Shown piece by piece: positions 63,517 through 64,000 of a DNA stretch of 64,000 nt. The position numbers and the translations under genes are program-made. Below the pieces are notes generated by a model. That model was not told the DNA's origin. It made no database searches and saw only the letters and a program-made list of their open reading frames with translations. This DNA comes from Hyphomonadaceae bacterium. GTDB lineage: Bacteria; Pseudomonadota; Alphaproteobacteria; Caulobacterales; Aquidulcibacteraceae. Within the stretch, counting starts at the first letter, position 1, and each line of letters starts with the position of its first letter. The DNA is taken from contig JAEUMT010000028.1 of assembly GCA_016791365.1 (NCBI GenBank), positions 80,903-144,902 of the forward strand, written 5' to 3'.

Positions 63517-63622
63517 GGATACCCCCCGCGGCTCTGTGCTAGCATGGCGTCCGCTGTCACGAAATCGTGCTCACCGGACAAGAGGGTGCGGGCTAAAGTG
63601 CGGCGAACTCGGGGAGGAAACG

Positions 63623-64000
63623 ATGAAATCGTTCTGGAAGCTCGCGGTTGTGGCGACGGCGATTGCGGCGGCGTTTGTAGCGCCAGCGGCGCTGGCGGCC
63701 GGCAGCAGCAGCGGCGGCACGTCGATGAGCCCGACGCCTTCCGATCGCGAAGACCCGCAAGCGGCCTACCAGGCCGGCGTCGCGGCGCTCAATGCACAAG
63801 ACTATCGCGAAGCCGTACGGCAGTTCCGCATTGCGCATCGCGCTGTCCCTGACAACAGCATCATCAACTTCGCGCTTGGCCGCGCGTATGTCGGCAACAA
63901 TCAGGATGACCAGGCCCGGAGAGCCTTGGAGAACGCAGTCGAAGACGCCGCCGCCCCGGCAGGCGCGTGGCTGGAACTCGGCCGCCTGCATCTTCGCGCC
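63623..64000 (+). CDS. Partial TPR-repeat exported protein (C-terminus beyond window)
   Basis: The frame opens at ATG 63623 behind GGGGAGGAAACG and stays open to the right edge (126 codons). A signal peptide ends at AALAA (~26). After a Gly/Ser-rich stretch, two TPR units follow: QAAYQAGVAALNAQDYREAV, and INFALGRAYVGNNQDDQARR followed by a third start (WLELGRLHLR). It is a periplasmic or outer-membrane-associated scaffold of unknown partner. Confidence 0.82.
   Translation, partial: MKSFWKLAVVATAIAAAFVAPAALAAGSSSGGTSMSPTPSDREDPQAAYQAGVAALNAQDYREAVRQFRIAHRAVPDNSIINFALGRAYVGNNQDDQARRALENAVEDAAAPAGAWLELGRLHLRA

Overview
The window is about 64 kb of GC-rich, gene-dense DNA that reads as an ordinary alphaproteobacterial chromosome. 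The evidence is the mreB-mreC-mreD-mrdA-rodA cell-shape operon, an Mla-type lipid transport operon, several CHASE4 and hybrid sensor kinases, and many short dispersed palindromes. The stalked and budding groups (Caulobacterales/Hyphomonadales) fit best. That placement is an inference from gene content, because no rRNA or species marker is present. I found no tRNA, rRNA, CRISPR array, complete insertion sequence or prophage.

Layout. 1-4.3 kb: a minus-strand run with a cut-off membrane protein, an HNH nuclease with a small partner, and a PAS/HisKA/REC hybrid kinase. 4.5-16.6 kb: a surface-protein region. It holds a 2104-residue protein built almost entirely of about 260 Ser/Thr-rich octads, then (after a 13-bp perfect hairpin, same strand) a TPR/GT41 O-GlcNAc-transferase-type glycosyltransferase, then an oppositely oriented autotransporter. 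16.9-26.0 kb: signalling, with CHASE4-GGDEF-EAL, a GNAT enzyme, a ParDE-like toxin-antitoxin pair, REC-GGDEF-EAL, and a hybrid kinase overlapping a single-domain response regulator. 26.1-33.3 kb: a TetR regulator, a MerC-like membrane protein with a Zur-box-like palindrome at its start, and two paralogous membrane-anchored coiled-coil proteins. Between the paralogues lie a VanX-type lipoprotein, a cluster of dispersed repeats and an unknown gene.

33.3-36.6 kb: an MCE/Mla operon (STAS-MlaE fusion, MlaF, MlaD, auxiliary lipoprotein) for lipid traffic between the membranes. 36.7-39.3 kb: an MFS transporter, prolyl aminopeptidase, and a DUF559 remnant bracketed by 20-bp inverted repeats. 39.3-45.2 kb: the elongasome operon, with four-base overlaps through mreC-mreD-mrdA-rodA. 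45.5-55.3 kb: a trypsin-like protease with an unusual acid residue, a sugar-dehydrogenase-like lipoprotein, a TVP38 membrane protein, a GIY-YIG protein, a 2OG-Fe(II) oxygenase, a secreted M10/RTX metalloprotease and a CHASE4 histidine kinase. 55.4-64 kb: mostly metabolic and hypothetical genes, including the overlapping purT-GFA-DUF3140 unit and ilvC, ending in a truncated TPR gene.

The best candidate for an undescribed system is the giant octad-repeat protein with its neighbouring GT41 enzyme: an O-glycosyltransferase next to a huge, regular, Ser/Thr-rich potential acceptor. The second is the pair of paralogous hairpin-anchored coiled-coil proteins, whose architecture recalls polarity proteins such as Caulobacter TipN. 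Function is inferred in both cases.
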